64,000 nucleotides of DNA from Flavisolibacter amylovorans (GTDB lineage Bacteria > Bacteroidota > Bacteroidia > Chitinophagales > Chitinophagaceae): positions 744,001 through 808,000 of the forward strand of contig NZ_BAABGY010000007.1 in NCBI RefSeq assembly GCF_039541815.1. The letters run 5' to 3'. Numbering within the stretch: the first letter of the stretch is position 1; every line of letters begins with the position of its first letter. The notes beneath the pieces are model-generated. The model did no database searches. It was not told the DNA's origin and saw only the letters and a list, made by a program, of their open reading frames with translations. Position numbers and translations under genes: made by a program. Shown one piece after another: positions 7,383 to 18,200 of the stretch.

Positions 7383-8213
7383 ATGATCGTTTTTCCCAAC
7401 TGCAAGATCAACCTCGGGCTGCAGGTACGCCGCCGGCGCGCCGATGGCTACCACGACCTGGAGACGATCTTTTACCCGGTGCCGCTCGCAGATGCCCTCG
7501 AGCTCGTGCAGGTGGAAGGACACGGAACGATCGAATTCAGCGCCTCTGGCCGCGCGGTGGAAGGCGCCCCCGAAAGCAATATCTGCTATAAAGCTTACCG
7601 GCTCTTGCTGCAGCACTTCCCAGATCTGCCGGCGGTGCGCCTGCACCTGCATAAGGTAGTACCCACGGGCGCGGGCCTCGGTGGCGGGTCGGCCGACGGC
7701 GCCTTCACGCTGACCCTGCTGAACCGGAAGCTGCAGCTGGGCCTCAGCGAAGCGCAACTGCTGGATTATGCCCTGCAGCTTGGCTCCGATTGTCCCTTTT
7801 TTATCCGCAACAGCCCCTCTTTCGCGCAGGGCCGCGGCGAGGCGCTCGAGCCGCTTTCCCTCGACTTGTCGGCCTATACCCTCGTGATCGTGCACCCCGG
7901 TATCCATATCCCCACTGCTGCTGCGTTCAAGGGCGTGCAGCCCAACGACGACCGGCCCTCGCTACGGACGCTGGCCACCCTTGCACCCGCCGGATGGAAA
8001 GGAGCGCTGGAAAACGACTTCGAGCCATCGGTGTTCGCGCAATACCCGGAGATCGCCGGCATTAAGGAAGCACTGTATGAGGCGGGCGCTACCTACGCAT
8101 CGCTCACCGGCAGCGGTTCGGCCGTGTACGGTTTATTCCAGGATCCGCCCTTCCTCTCCTTCCCGGATCGCTATTTCCTGTACCGCAGCGACGCCGCCCA
8201 CTTGTCGGCCTGA
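7383..8213 (+). CDS. ispE: 4-diphosphocytidyl-2-C-methyl-D-erythritol kinase IspE
   Basis: 276 residues, GHMP kinase superfamily. It phosphorylates CDP-methylerythritol in the MEP pathway of isoprenoid synthesis. The N-terminal NCKINLGLQVRRRRADGYH substrate segment, the ATP-binding VPTGAGLGGGSADGA loop and the C-terminal SLTGSGSAVYGLF motif are all present. The gene has its own start region inside a repeat and is followed 8-18 nt later by the rocD promoter, so it is probably monocistronic. Confidence 0.95.
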   Translation: MIVFPNCKINLGLQVRRRRADGYHDLETIFYPVPLADALELVQVEGHGTIEFSASGRAVEGAPESNICYKAYRLLLQHFPDLPAVRLHLHKVVPTGAGLGGGSADGAFTLTLLNRKLQLGLSEAQLLDYALQLGSDCPFFIRNSPSFAQGRGEALEPLSLDLSAYTLVIVHPGIHIPTAAAFKGVQPNDDRPSLRTLATLAPAGWKGALENDFEPSVFAQYPEIAGIKEALYEAGATYASLTGSGSAVYGLFQDPPFLSFPDRYFLYRSDAAHLSA

Positions 8214-8231
8214 TGATTTTCCTTATTTTTG
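8202..8231 (+). promoter_or_regulatory. Promoter of rocD
   Basis: TTG at 8202-8204, a 19-nt spacer and a perfect -7 box TATTTTTG at 8224-8231 give the best full match in the window to the Bacteroidota housekeeping promoter. The -33 part lies in the end of ispE. The leader would be about 130 nt. Confidence 0.7.
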
Positions 8232-8248
8232 AGGCATAGCCGCAACGG

Positions 8249-8302
8249 ATGCACACAACCCTTCCTTTCCTGAAAGCCAACCTCGACCTCCTCAACCACT
8301 GA
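8249..8302 (+). CDS. Possible 17-residue leader peptide upstream of rocD
   Basis: A short ATG-to-TGA frame (MHTTLPFLKANLDLLNH) sits in the rocD leader. It is rich in Leu, not in Arg or Pro. Its start lies in the left arm of a weak 6-bp stem (GGATGC 8247-8252 with GCATCC 8307-8312) followed by a pyrimidine-rich tract, a layout reminiscent of an attenuator. There is no ribosome-binding evidence and chance is a real alternative. Confidence 0.2.
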   Translation: MHTTLPFLKANLDLLNH

Positions 8303-8366
8303 GGACGCATCCTTCTTTTTCCCCTCTTCGCGCAATCTTCTTCTTACCGTTAAATCGTTTAGGCTT

Positions 8367-9602
8367 ATGTCTACCCCTGTACCTGCGGTGCATGCACCCG
8401 ATCATTATATGCAGCTGGAGCACCAGTATGGCGCCCACAACTACCATCCTCTTCCCGTCGTACTCGAGCGCGGCCTCGGCGTTCACCTATGGGACGTCCA
8501 GGGCAAGCAGTACTACGATTTCCTGAGCGGCTATTCAGCCGTCAACCAGGGTCATTGCCATCCCCGCATCATCGGCGCCCTGACTACCCAGGCGCAAAAG
8601 CTCACGCTCACCTCACGCGCCTTCTACAGCAACCTCCTCGGCGAGTTCGAGCGCTACATCACCCGCTATTTCGGCTACGACAAGGTGCTGCCGATGAACA
8701 CGGGCGTGGAAGCCGTGGAAACCGCCATCAAGTTGGCCCGGCGCTGGGGCTACCGCGTCAAGGGCATCCGCGAGGGAGCCGCGAAGATCATCGTGTGCAA
8801 ACAGAATTTCCACGGCCGTACTTCTACGGTGATCTCCTTCTCGTCCGATCCCTCTTCCTATACCGACTTCGGTCCCTTCATGCCCGGCTTCGAGCTCATC
8901 CCCTACAACGATGCCGAGGCGCTCAAGGCCGCCCTCCGCGACGAGAACGTCTGCGGATTCCTGGTGGAGCCGATCCAGGGCGAGGCCGGCGTGGTGGTGC
9001 CCGACGAAGGCTACCTCCGCACGGCCAAAGAGCTTTGCGCGGCAGCCAACGTGCTCTTCATTGCCGACGAGATCCAGACGGGGCTGGGCCGCACGGGCCG
9101 GATGCTGGCGATCGACCACGAAGACGTGCGCGCCGATATCCTCATCCTCGGCAAGGCACTGAGCGGGGGCGTGCTGCCGGTAAGCGCGGTGCTGGCCGAC
9201 GATCCCATCATGCTCACCATCAGCCCGGGCGAGCACGGATCCACCTACGGCGGCAACCCGCTGGCCTGCGCGGTGGCCATGAGCGCGCTCGAAGTGCTGA
9301 AAGACGAAGGCATGGTGGAGAACGCCGAGGTGCTGGGCCAATATTTCCGGCAGCAGCTGCGCTACCTGCAGTCGCCCTTCATCAAGCTCGTTCGCGGCAA
9401 AGGCCTCCTCAATGCCATCGTGATCGCGCACCCCGACAAGGAAGCCGCCTGGCGTCTTTGCCTCGCTATGAAAGACAACGGCCTGCTGGCAAAGCCCACC
9501 CATGGCGACAAGATCCGCCTCGCCCCGCCCCTCGTCATCACCCGCGAGCAGGTCGACGACGCGGTGGAGCGGATCGGCAAAAGCATGCGCATCCTCTCCT
9601 GA
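8367..9602 (+). CDS. rocD: Ornithine--oxo-acid transaminase
   Basis: 411 residues, class-III PLP aminotransferase. It converts ornithine plus 2-oxoglutarate to glutamate-5-semialdehyde and glutamate, linking arginine breakdown to proline. Features include NHGRT-like substrate contact (KQNFHGRTSTVISFSSD), the PLP-phosphate region (MNTGVEAVETAIKLAR), the aspartate of FIADEIQTGLGRTG and the Schiff-base lysine in ILILGKALSGG, with EHGSTYGGNPLAC following. The start MSTPVPAVH lies at an A/T-rich site. A clear promoter and leader precede it and a strong bidirectional terminator follows. Confidence 0.93.
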   Translation: MSTPVPAVHAPDHYMQLEHQYGAHNYHPLPVVLERGLGVHLWDVQGKQYYDFLSGYSAVNQGHCHPRIIGALTTQAQKLTLTSRAFYSNLLGEFERYITRYFGYDKVLPMNTGVEAVETAIKLARRWGYRVKGIREGAAKIIVCKQNFHGRTSTVISFSSDPSSYTDFGPFMPGFELIPYNDAEALKAALRDENVCGFLVEPIQGEAGVVVPDEGYLRTAKELCAAANVLFIADEIQTGLGRTGRMLAIDHEDVRADILILGKALSGGVLPVSAVLADDPIMLTISPGEHGSTYGGNPLACAVAMSALEVLKDEGMVENAEVLGQYFRQQLRYLQSPFIKLVRGKGLLNAIVIAHPDKEAAWRLCLAMKDNGLLAKPTHGDKIRLAPPLVITREQVDDAVERIGKSMRILS

Positions 9603-9613
9603 GCAGAATTAAC

Positions 9614-9648
9614 AAAGCCCCCCGGACGGTAACGTCGGGGGGCTTTTT
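9614..9648. terminator. Bidirectional terminator between rocD and the 836-aa surface protein gene
   Basis: A 15-bp nearly perfect stem (AAAGCCCCCCGGACG paired with CGTCGGGGGGCTTT, loop GTAA) has A-run and T-run flanks, so it can serve the converging rocD and minus-strand surface-protein transcripts. Confidence 0.92.
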
Positions 9649-9664
9649 CATGCGATCAAGGAAG

Positions 9665-12175
9665 CTACTGGCGAACGAACCGAACCACGGCTGCCTTTCC
9701 GCGCGGGCTGCTGCCGGTAAGCTGGTAACTGCCGGCGGGCAGCCCCTGCAGCGAAAGCGGCAGCGTATTGACACCCGCCTGCAGCGGCTGGCTGAACGAC
9801 TGGTATACACGACCCGAGGCGTCGGTCAGCAGCCAGTTGATCCGCTGGGCACGCAGGCTGTGCACCCGGAGCGTGGCGCTACCCCGTACGATGCTCGGGA
9901 AGAGCACGGCTTCGGTAAGCGAGGCATCCACCGGACGGATGGCGGTGGTGGTGAAGCTGAACTCGTCGGCGCCGATATCGGGCGTGGTGCCGTCGCGCTG
10001 CTCCTGGTCGATATCCGAGCTGATGCCGGTCACGGGTGCACCGCCATTGGCCGCCGCCGTAGTGGCCGTGGCAGCGATGTGCAGGAAGCCGGGCTGCGCT
10101 CCATTGGTGCTGATGAAGGGGACGTTCTCGGTCTGGGAGGCCGCGTCCTGCGGGGCTACGCGGGCCTTGTAGGCGGCCAGCGTCTCGTCGGCGTTGGTGC
10201 CGTCGTAAAAGATATTATTGAACGCACCGGGCGTACCGGCGAAGAAGATGTTATTGTTACCGGTGTAGCCGGTGAGCGCCGTGCCGCTGCGGCGGTAGGC
10301 CACCGTGCGGCCGGTGCCGTTGGACGTGGAAGTGTTGATCAGGATGTTGTTGCGCAGGTCGAGTACGGAGCTGGACGAAGCGGTGAGGGCGCTCGATCCG
10401 AAACTGGTGCCGGTGCTCGTTGCATTCAGGTATACTGTATTGTAGTAGACGTTTACGGTCGTGCCGCCCTGCACGTTGATACCGTTAACGGGATTGTTGG
10501 CAAAGGCAGCCGGCGCCCGCAGGTCGCCCACGATGTTGTTGCTCACGCCGGTGAGCCGGCCCGAAACGAGGTAAATGCCCGACACGGCACTGTTGGCCGA
10601 GGCGCCGGAAAGATCATACACACGGTTGCTGCTGATGCTGCCGCTCGACAGGGTCACGATATCGAAGCTCTGTCCCCAGTAGATGCCGTATACGTTGCCG
10701 CCGAGCGTGCTGGAAAGGTTGCCGACGACGTTGCGGCTCACCGTGCGGGTACCCATCGAGGTAGCGTTCGGGAAGATCCCATACACATTCGCGTTCGTAG
10801 TCGTATGCGAGCCGCCGATCGAAAGGCCCGTTACGGTATTGCCGGTATACTGTTCAGCGGTGGCGGTATTGCTGCTCACGATCACGCCGTAGGCCGACGG
10901 GATGGGTGTGCCGCTGCCCGACGTAGTCGGGATCCCGTTATTCAGGAGCTGGTTGTTGGAAACGTTGATCGATAATGCCTTGTCGATTCGAATGCATCCC
11001 AGAACGCCGTTGGCGCCGGTCTTGATGTTGTTGGATACTGTGTTGCCCAATACAACCACCGAGCTCGCCACGCCCCCATCGATGAGGTAAAAAGTGCCGG
11101 AGCCGGAATGGCTGTTGGCGGAAATGGTGTTGTTCTGGATGGCGAGCGTCCCGGGACCGGGAGTGGTGGTGTTGACGTTCACGATGGCCGAGAACACTCC
11201 GGTCGTAGCCGTAGTATAATTGCAGTTCGACACCGTATTGCCTTCGATGAAAATGCCTTGGGAAGCGGTAGCACCCGAAGTACCGATGCCGTAGATGGCG
11301 GTGGTGCTTCCGGAGCCGGTCATCTGTACGGTGTTGTTTGCTATGGTCGCGCCGCCGCTGCCGTTGGCCGTTTGAATGCCATAGGCGGTCACCGAAGTAC
11401 CGGCGCCATTGGTAATGGAGTTTCCGGAAATGGTCACCGAGCCAAAGTTCTGGGCCCGGATCCCGTAAACGTTATTGCCGCTCGAGGCGCCGCCGAAGTT
11501 GGTGATCGTGTTCCCGCTGATCAGGGTCGTGTTGTCGTATGCAGCCGCTACCGACGGACCGCTGGTTACAATGCCCAGGTAGACGTTGGAGATATTGTTG
11601 CCGGCGAACGTATTGCCGGTGTGCGCGTCGGTGATTACAAGGCCGGTAGTACCCAGAACGGTGCTGCTGCCGGGCACCAGGTGGGCCTGGTAGATCCCGG
11701 TGCTGTTCACGGTAGTCTTGCTCAGGCTGATCGTGTTGTCGCGCACGACGTTCATCACGCAGCCGTCGAAGGGCGCCGCCGTATTCTTACGGCCCAGGAG
11801 CACGCCCCACTCCACGTTGTTATCGCCCGTCATTACGAAGCCGCGGATGGTGACGTAATCGCTGCCGGCGAGCGAGAAGATGGCGTCGGCCGTGCTCGCG
11901 GCGCTGCCGGTAGCCGTGATCGTGTTGTTATTGCCTATGAAAACAATGGAATCGGTGGCCGTGCCGGTGGCCGTGATCGCATAGCCAGTGCTGGTGGTCT
12001 GGGCGGTCGTTACATTGAACTTGACGCCGCCTGCGCCGACACCGGAGGCGTTCAGCGCGGTCACTGCGGCCGCAAGATCCGGGTAGTCACCGGGGATATT
12101 CTTGATGCCGGTCAGCTGGGCGCCCGCTCCGAAGGCTGCAAAGAGGGCAATAAGCAAAAGGGATGTTTTTCTCAT
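9665..12175 (-). CDS. Secreted right-handed beta-helix protein with T9SS type A sorting domain
   Basis: 836 residues. The signal peptide cuts after Ala19, leaving Gln20. Residues ~20-60 (LTGIKNIPGDYPDLAAAV) resemble the N-terminus of the neighbouring 2525-aa protein. Residues ~60-640 are a Gly/Asn/Ser/Thr-rich array of parallel beta-helix rungs of the form NNTIS/GNTITN. A DIGADEF motif near 755 closes the helix, as is common in these families. The last ~75 residues (from LFPSIVRGSATLRVHS) form the T9SS sorting domain, so the protein should be exported across the outer membrane and anchored or released. Such helices often bind or cut polysaccharides, but no catalytic signature is seen; adhesin or carbohydrate binding is a guess. 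Confidence 0.8.
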   Translation of the reverse strand: MRKTSLLLIALFAAFGAGAQLTGIKNIPGDYPDLAAAVTALNASGVGAGGVKFNVTTAQTTSTGYAITATGTATDSIVFIGNNNTITATGSAASTADAIFSLAGSDYVTIRGFVMTGDNNVEWGVLLGRKNTAAPFDGCVMNVVRDNTISLSKTTVNSTGIYQAHLVPGSSTVLGTTGLVITDAHTGNTFAGNNISNVYLGIVTSGPSVAAAYDNTTLISGNTITNFGGASSGNNVYGIRAQNFGSVTISGNSITNGAGTSVTAYGIQTANGSGGATIANNTVQMTGSGSTTAIYGIGTSGATASQGIFIEGNTVSNCNYTTATTGVFSAIVNVNTTTPGPGTLAIQNNTISANSHSGSGTFYLIDGGVASSVVVLGNTVSNNIKTGANGVLGCIRIDKALSINVSNNQLLNNGIPTTSGSGTPIPSAYGVIVSSNTATAEQYTGNTVTGLSIGGSHTTTNANVYGIFPNATSMGTRTVSRNVVGNLSSTLGGNVYGIYWGQSFDIVTLSSGSISSNRVYDLSGASANSAVSGIYLVSGRLTGVSNNIVGDLRAPAAFANNPVNGINVQGGTTVNVYYNTVYLNATSTGTSFGSSALTASSSSVLDLRNNILINTSTSNGTGRTVAYRRSGTALTGYTGNNNIFFAGTPGAFNNIFYDGTNADETLAAYKARVAPQDAASQTENVPFISTNGAQPGFLHIAATATTAAANGGAPVTGISSDIDQEQRDGTTPDIGADEFSFTTTAIRPVDASLTEAVLFPSIVRGSATLRVHSLRAQRINWLLTDASGRVYQSFSQPLQAGVNTLPLSLQGLPAGSYQLTGSSPRGKAAVVRFVRQ

Positions 12176-12245
12176 GTCAATAAGTTTTGCTGGTCAAAGC
12201 AGGGAGTAAAATTAGGTGAATACCAGTATGCATCGCCGTTAACAA

Positions 12246-12275
12246 AGAACGCCGGCCCTGGTGGGCCGGCGTTCG
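12246..12275 (-). terminator. Terminator of the 2525-aa surface protein gene
   Basis: AACGCCGGCCC and its complement GGGCCGGCGTT form a 12-bp stem with a short loop. Read on the minus strand it is followed by a T-rich TTCTTTGTT tract, 20 nt after the stop. Confidence 0.75.
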
Positions 12276-12295
12276 TATTACAGAGGCGTTTGCAA

Positions 12296-15200
12296 TTATT
12301 GCTTCACGAGGCGCAGCGTACCGATGTTCCCTTTGCCGGTAGAGCCCTGCAGGAAGTAGGTACCTGCGGAGAGGTCGCCGAGCGACAGGCGCAGGTCGTT
12401 GGTGCCTGCGGTGAGCGACTGCTTGAAGCTGCGGACCACACGGCCCTGGGCATCGGTGAGCACCCACTGGGTCTGCAGCGTGCGGCGTACCGATACACGG
12501 AGCACCGTGTTGTTCACCACTACGTTCGGGAGCAGCTGCACCAGGGTTACGTCGGCGTCGAGACGCGGGGTCGACGTGATGAGCAGGAGGCTGCCTACGT
12601 TACCGACGGCCATGGCGCCGAAGGTGGTCGTGGTCGTGGTTACCGTGCGGGCGGCCGCTGTGCCTGCGGGGGCTACACCGCCGGCCGGGGTCACGATGGT
12701 CCAGGCAGTGCCGTTGTGGCTGCCCACTTCCATGTTGGCCGAGCCGTTGAAGGCGCTGCCACCGTCGGTATCGGCAAAGCCGAAGGTTACCGTTGCGGGG
12801 TTCGCGTTGGCTGCCGAAGGCGTGATGGTCCAGGTGCGGTTCACGGCGTTGGCGGGCCAGGCCGCGGCGGGGTTAATCCCGGCGGCAAGGGTAATGATGA
12901 AGTCGCGTCCGAAGCCGTTGGCGATCGTCACGGGGTTGTACGAAGTGGCATCGATGCCGATCGGGGCTGTGCGGGCCACGTTTCCGACGTTGGTCAGCAG
13001 CACGCGGCTCGTACCCAGGAGCACGATGTGGCTGTTGACGCTGCCGCCGGTCACCACGTTCTCGATGCGTACATCCTGGTTGTTCACCGTGATGTTGCCC
13101 TGCGTCAGGGTCAGGTCGAAGACGTTGATGCCGTTACCGGTGATCGTTACGCCGCCGGCACCGTTCATGATGATGCGGTTGGCCGCAATACCGGGGCTCG
13201 TTTGCGCGGTAGCACCGCGGAAGGCGATGGTGCCCGACGAAGCGTTGAAGCTGCCGTTGTTCACCAGGTTGCCATAGAGCTCCAGCGTGCCGCCGTTGTC
13301 GACGATCAGCGAAGCGCCGCTGGCGATGGTCAGGTTGCCCACAGCCACCGTCGTATTCACGATCGGCATGTTGGCAGAGCCGGCGGGGATCGTTACGTTG
13401 GTCGTGTTGGTCGGGATACCACCGCACCAGTTGCCGGCATTGTTCCAGTTGCTGCTCACGGCACCTGTCCAGGAGTTGGCGGCATTGAGGGAAAGCACGG
13501 CGGGGTTCGAAACCAGGTCGCCGCAGGCTCCGCTCACCACCACCGTATAGGATCCGGCGTCGGTGGCGCTTACCGATGCGATGCTGTAGGTAGCGGCATT
13601 GGCACCCGCGATGTCGGTGCCGTCTTTCTTCCACTGGTAGGTCAGGTTGCTGCCCGTAGCCACAACCGTGAAGGTGGCGGCTGCACCCGGGCAGAGGGCC
13701 TGGCTGGCCGGCTGCTGGGTGATGATGGTATTTGCGGTCAGGATGAACGCTACTTCGGCAGAAGTCACGTTGCCGCAGGCGCCGTTCACCTGCACCGAGT
13801 AGTTACCCACGTTGGCAGTCGAGGCGTTCGTTACCGTATAGGTAGCACCCGTGGCACCCGTGATCGGGTTACCGTTGAGGAGCCACTGGTAGCTGAGGTT
13901 CGCACCCACAGCCGTTACCCCGAAGGTGGCGCTGCCGTTGGCACAGGCGGCACGGGGCACCGGCTGGGTGGTGATGGCCGTGATGGCGTTCACGGTCAGC
14001 GTTGCCGACACAGAGTCCATACCACAGGTACCGGTCACGATCACTTCATAGGTACCGGCGTCTGCTGCAGCAGCGGCATTTACCGTATACGTAGCGCTCG
14101 TGGCGCCCGGGATCAGGACGTCATCTTTCTTCCATACATAGGTCAGGGCAGCGCCGGTGGCGGCAGCCGTGAAGGTGGCGTTGGCGCCGGCGCAGACCGT
14201 CTGGGCCTGGGGCACGGTGGTCAGCAGCGTGTTGGGCGTCACGGTTACGGTCACCGTATCGCGGCCCTGGCAACCCGTGGTCGTGTTCGTTGCGATCAGG
14301 ATGTAATCCGTGGTGACCGTGGGGGTGGCTACCGGGTTAGCGATGTTGGCATCGCTGAGGCCGGCGGCCGGGATCCACTGGTAGGTGAGCGTTGGCAGTG
14401 CGATCGGCTGGAAGGCCGTGTTGAGGGCACCGAGGGTTTGCAGGTTCGAAGCGCTGGAAAGGGTCCAGTCGGCCGCTACGTTGTTGTCGGTGGCGGCACT
14501 GCGAATCGGACCGGCGAGGCCGCTGGTAGACGGGATGTTTCCGCTCCAGTCATTTGTTGTTACACCCGATGCGGCAGTGAACACGTAGCTGTTGGTGGCT
14601 ACCGCGTCAACGATCCCATTGCTGGTGCGCAGCACGAAGCCCGCTGCCGTGGTCGACAGGAGGTTGTCGTTGGCGCCACCGGTGTTGAAGAACAGGTTGG
14701 CGGGGTCGTTGGTACCGGCACCCACGTGCACCAGGGCAATGCCCTGGGCAGGGATGATCGTACCGGCCGGGAACGTGTAGGTGCGGTTCACCACGGTGGT
14801 CGTCCACACCTGGAAGGTGAGTCCGCTCACGTCAGCCGGGCTGTTGCTCACGTTGCTGATCTCCACTACGTCGGGCGTAGCGGTGGGCAGGTAGGCCGGG
14901 TACGGGTTGGTAGAGCCGGTGCCACCGCGGTTCAGCATGATCTCGGTGATGCGCACCGGGGGCTGCACGAGGGCAACACCAGTAAGCTGGGTGCTGCCTC
15001 CGGCGCAAACCGTAGCGGACGCGGAGGTTGCCGAAGCCTGCACGGCGGGGTTCACCGTGATCGTGATGGAGTCGGAAGTGGCGCAGCTGTTGTTGGCGCC
15101 ACCGGAGTTGTCTACGGCGGTTACATAGTATTTGTTGGAAGCCGATTGCGGCGTCACCGTGATCGAGGCGCCGGTAAGGTTGCCGGGCATCCAGGTATAG

Positions 15201-18200
15201 GTGTAGCCGGCGTTGGGGCTCGTTACGCTGAGGGTCGTTTCCTGGCCGCGGCAGATGGTGCTGCTGCTGGCGGTTACACTGATGGACGGAGGCGTCGTCA
15301 CCGTAGCAAGTACGGCGGTGCGCTGGCCTTCGCAGGGTACCTGGATGTTCCAGTTGTACATGAAGTAGTAGCTGGCAGTGGTGGTCACCGCACCCGTGAT
15401 CGCCGAAACGAAGCCGTTGATCTGGCCAGCGGTGCTGAGCGCGATCGGGTAGGTCACCCCTGAATTTTCACGGATGAAGTTGCCGGTCATTCCGTTTGCT
15501 ACCAGGCGGTAGGTTCCCGGGGCGATGGTCCAGCCCAGGGTGATCACCGAGGTCGTGTTGGTCGGCACCGTGCGGGCACCCGTGGTCTGGAGCTGCGTGG
15601 CGCCACCGGCGCTGTACAGGGAAATCGTGATCGAGGTACCGGTGATGGATACAACGTCCACGCTGTTCAGGGTGATCGTCTTTGTGACCGTGAAGTCCTG
15701 ACCGTAGGTGGTGAGGTTGGTACCCGTTCCGCCTGCGGGGGCAAGGCGGCCGGCGTTGACGTTATCGCCCGGCTGGCTGGCGCCTACATAGAACGTAGTC
15801 GTGCTGCTGATCGCCGGAGTGGTGAAGCTGCTGCCGGTTCCGATGGGCTGACCGCCGGTGGCGGCTGCATACCAGCTGAGCGTGGTGCCGGCGCCGGAGG
15901 TGGCCTGAAGTGTCACCGTACCCTGGCCGCAACGGGTGGCGGGCGTGGTGCCGGTCACTGTGGGGTTATTCACCGTTACGGTCTGCGTCGAAGTAGCAGT
16001 ATTGCCGCAGGCGTCGGTCACGGTTACCGTATAGGTCGTGTTGGCGGAGGGCGATACGCTCACGCTCTGGGTCGTACCCACCACGTTGGTGCCGTTGCTC
16101 CAGGAGTAGGTATAGGGCTGGCCGCCACCTACAGGAGCCGCGTTCAGGGTCGCGGAAGAGCCAAAACAAATGGAGGTGCTGCTGGCGGTGCTGTTCACCG
16201 TCAGCGGGTCGCCGGCGGTGAGGGTCACGGTAGCCGTGGCGGAGCAGCCGGTGAGCGCTTCGGTTGCGGTTACCGTATAGGTCGTGGTAGCTGTTACGTT
16301 GCTGGCAACCGGGTTGGCGATCGTGGTGCTGCTCAGGAAGGTGGCCGGGGTCCAGCTGTAGTTGAGGGTACCGAGCGAGAAGCGCACGGCATCCGGCACA
16401 CCGTTCCAGGTGGCGGCGGCATTGCGGCCGGGCACCACGGTAGCGAAGGTGCCTGTAGCGCTCTCGATGCCCTGCGTCTTGATAACGGAGGTGTTGCTCA
16501 GCGCGATGGTGTGTACTTCGATGTCGTTGCTGCCTTCGTAGAAGATGGCCTGCACGCTCGCGGTACCGGGGTTGTTGCCGGTCGTTACGTCGTAGAACGC
16601 AGCGTTGACCATATTGATCACGAACTTCCGGTTGGGCGCGGTGCCTTCGGTGAAGTATTCGAGACGACCGGTAGCGGGGCTGCGGAAGTCGAGGTCGGCG
16701 CTCAGGAAGTGAACGGCGTTATTCGGCGTGGACGTCGACGGCAGTACCGGTGCGAAGCCGGTGCTGGTCGTAACGGTGCCGAAAGTGGCATAGCCGTTCG
16801 TCGAGATGTTGATGCTGGAATAGTCGGTGCCATAGAAATTGAACGTGAAGGGCAGCGCGATATTCTCCCAGCGACCGTCTTCGAGGTCGCCGGCAGTTAC
16901 GGCAACTACAGCCGTACCGTTGTTGGCCAGCACCGTCGGGGTGCCTGTAGCGGCAACCGGCGCAGACGGGATGCTGGCAACCGAGTACGTGCGCACCGAG
17001 TTGCCGACGGAAGCCAGCAGCTGGCTGCTCGCGCCCGAGCAGATGGTAGCCGGGGTGGCGGTAGCCGTGAGGGCGAGCGCGGGGTTCACCGCTACGGTTA
17101 CGGTGGCCGTACCGACGCAGCCGGTAGCCGTTTCCGTACCCGTTACGGTATACGTGCGGGTGATGGTGGGCGTAGCCGTCACCGTGGCGCCGGTGGTCGG
17201 GGTCAGGTTGGTGGCAGGCGTCCAGGCGTAGGTGTCGGCGCCGCTTGCCGTGAGCGAGACACTGCTGCCGGCGCACACCGAGGGAGCGGCCGGGCTGACC
17301 GTCACTACAGGGAGCGCGGTAGCGGTGAGGGTGAACTCGGGTGTCTCCACTTGCTGTCCACTGTTGGTGCAGCGCACCACGGCGATGTAGTAGCGGGTTG
17401 CGGTAAGGTTACCGGTAGCCAGCGATGAGCCGGTGGCGCCGGCGATCGGCGTGTAGGGTCCGCCCTGCACATCGGAGAACTGCCACTCGTAGGTGATGCC
17501 CACGTCGGTAGACTGGCCGGAGAGCTGCAGCGTGCGGCCGGAGCCGACGCAGACCGTAGCCGGGCCGGTGATGGTGCCTGCGGTGGGTGTGCCGCTGCAA
17601 CCGGAAGGCTGCGTGCCGGCAAACTCGTCGGCGCCGATATCGGGTGTATTGGCGTCACGGGTGTCTCCGTCGAAGTCGTCGGTGAAGCCGGCGATGGGCT
17701 GGCCGCCACCTTCGATGCGGGTCGGGGCGGAGGTACTGATATGCAGGTAGGTGGCGTCGGCGCCGGTGGTGCTCACGAAGGTGGGCATCTCGGAGATCGA
17801 AGCCGTCTCCGCAGGCGCTACGCGCGCCTGGTAGGTAGCGATGGTCTGATCGGCGTTGGTGCCGTCGTAGAAGATGACGCGGTTGGCCGAGGGCGCACCG
17901 GCATAAAAGAGGTTGTTGTTCGACGTGCTGCCGAAGTTGCTGAGGGTCGTCGACGAGCGGCGGAAGGCAGCGGTGACGCCGGTGCCGGCCGGAGTGGACG
18001 TGTTCACGAGGATGTTGTTGCGCAGGTCGAGGGTTCCCGAAGTGGCCGTCGTGCTCGTGCTCGCATACAGTGCCGAAGTACCGAAGTTGGTGCCGCTGGA
18101 CGTGGCATTGAGGTACACCGTGTTGTAGTACACGCGCGACGTGCTGGTGGTGCTGGTGCTGGTGATGCTGATGCCGCGGATAGCGTCGGTGCCCGCAGCC

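Noticed and set aside
8249..8302. Arginine/ornithine-sensing leader peptide or riboswitch for rocD
   Set aside because: The short frame has no run of Arg or other regulatory codon and no known riboswitch motif is visible; it is listed only as a low-confidence frame.
11108..15463. 1451-codon plus-strand open frame
   Set aside because: It lies opposite the surface-protein genes and crosses the gap between two of them. Its protein is Gly/Arg/Val/His-rich with no domain, as expected of antisense frames in GC-rich Thr/Ser/Gly-coding DNA. The same holds for 8489-10975, 17741-19813, 20322-22070 and 24603-27452.
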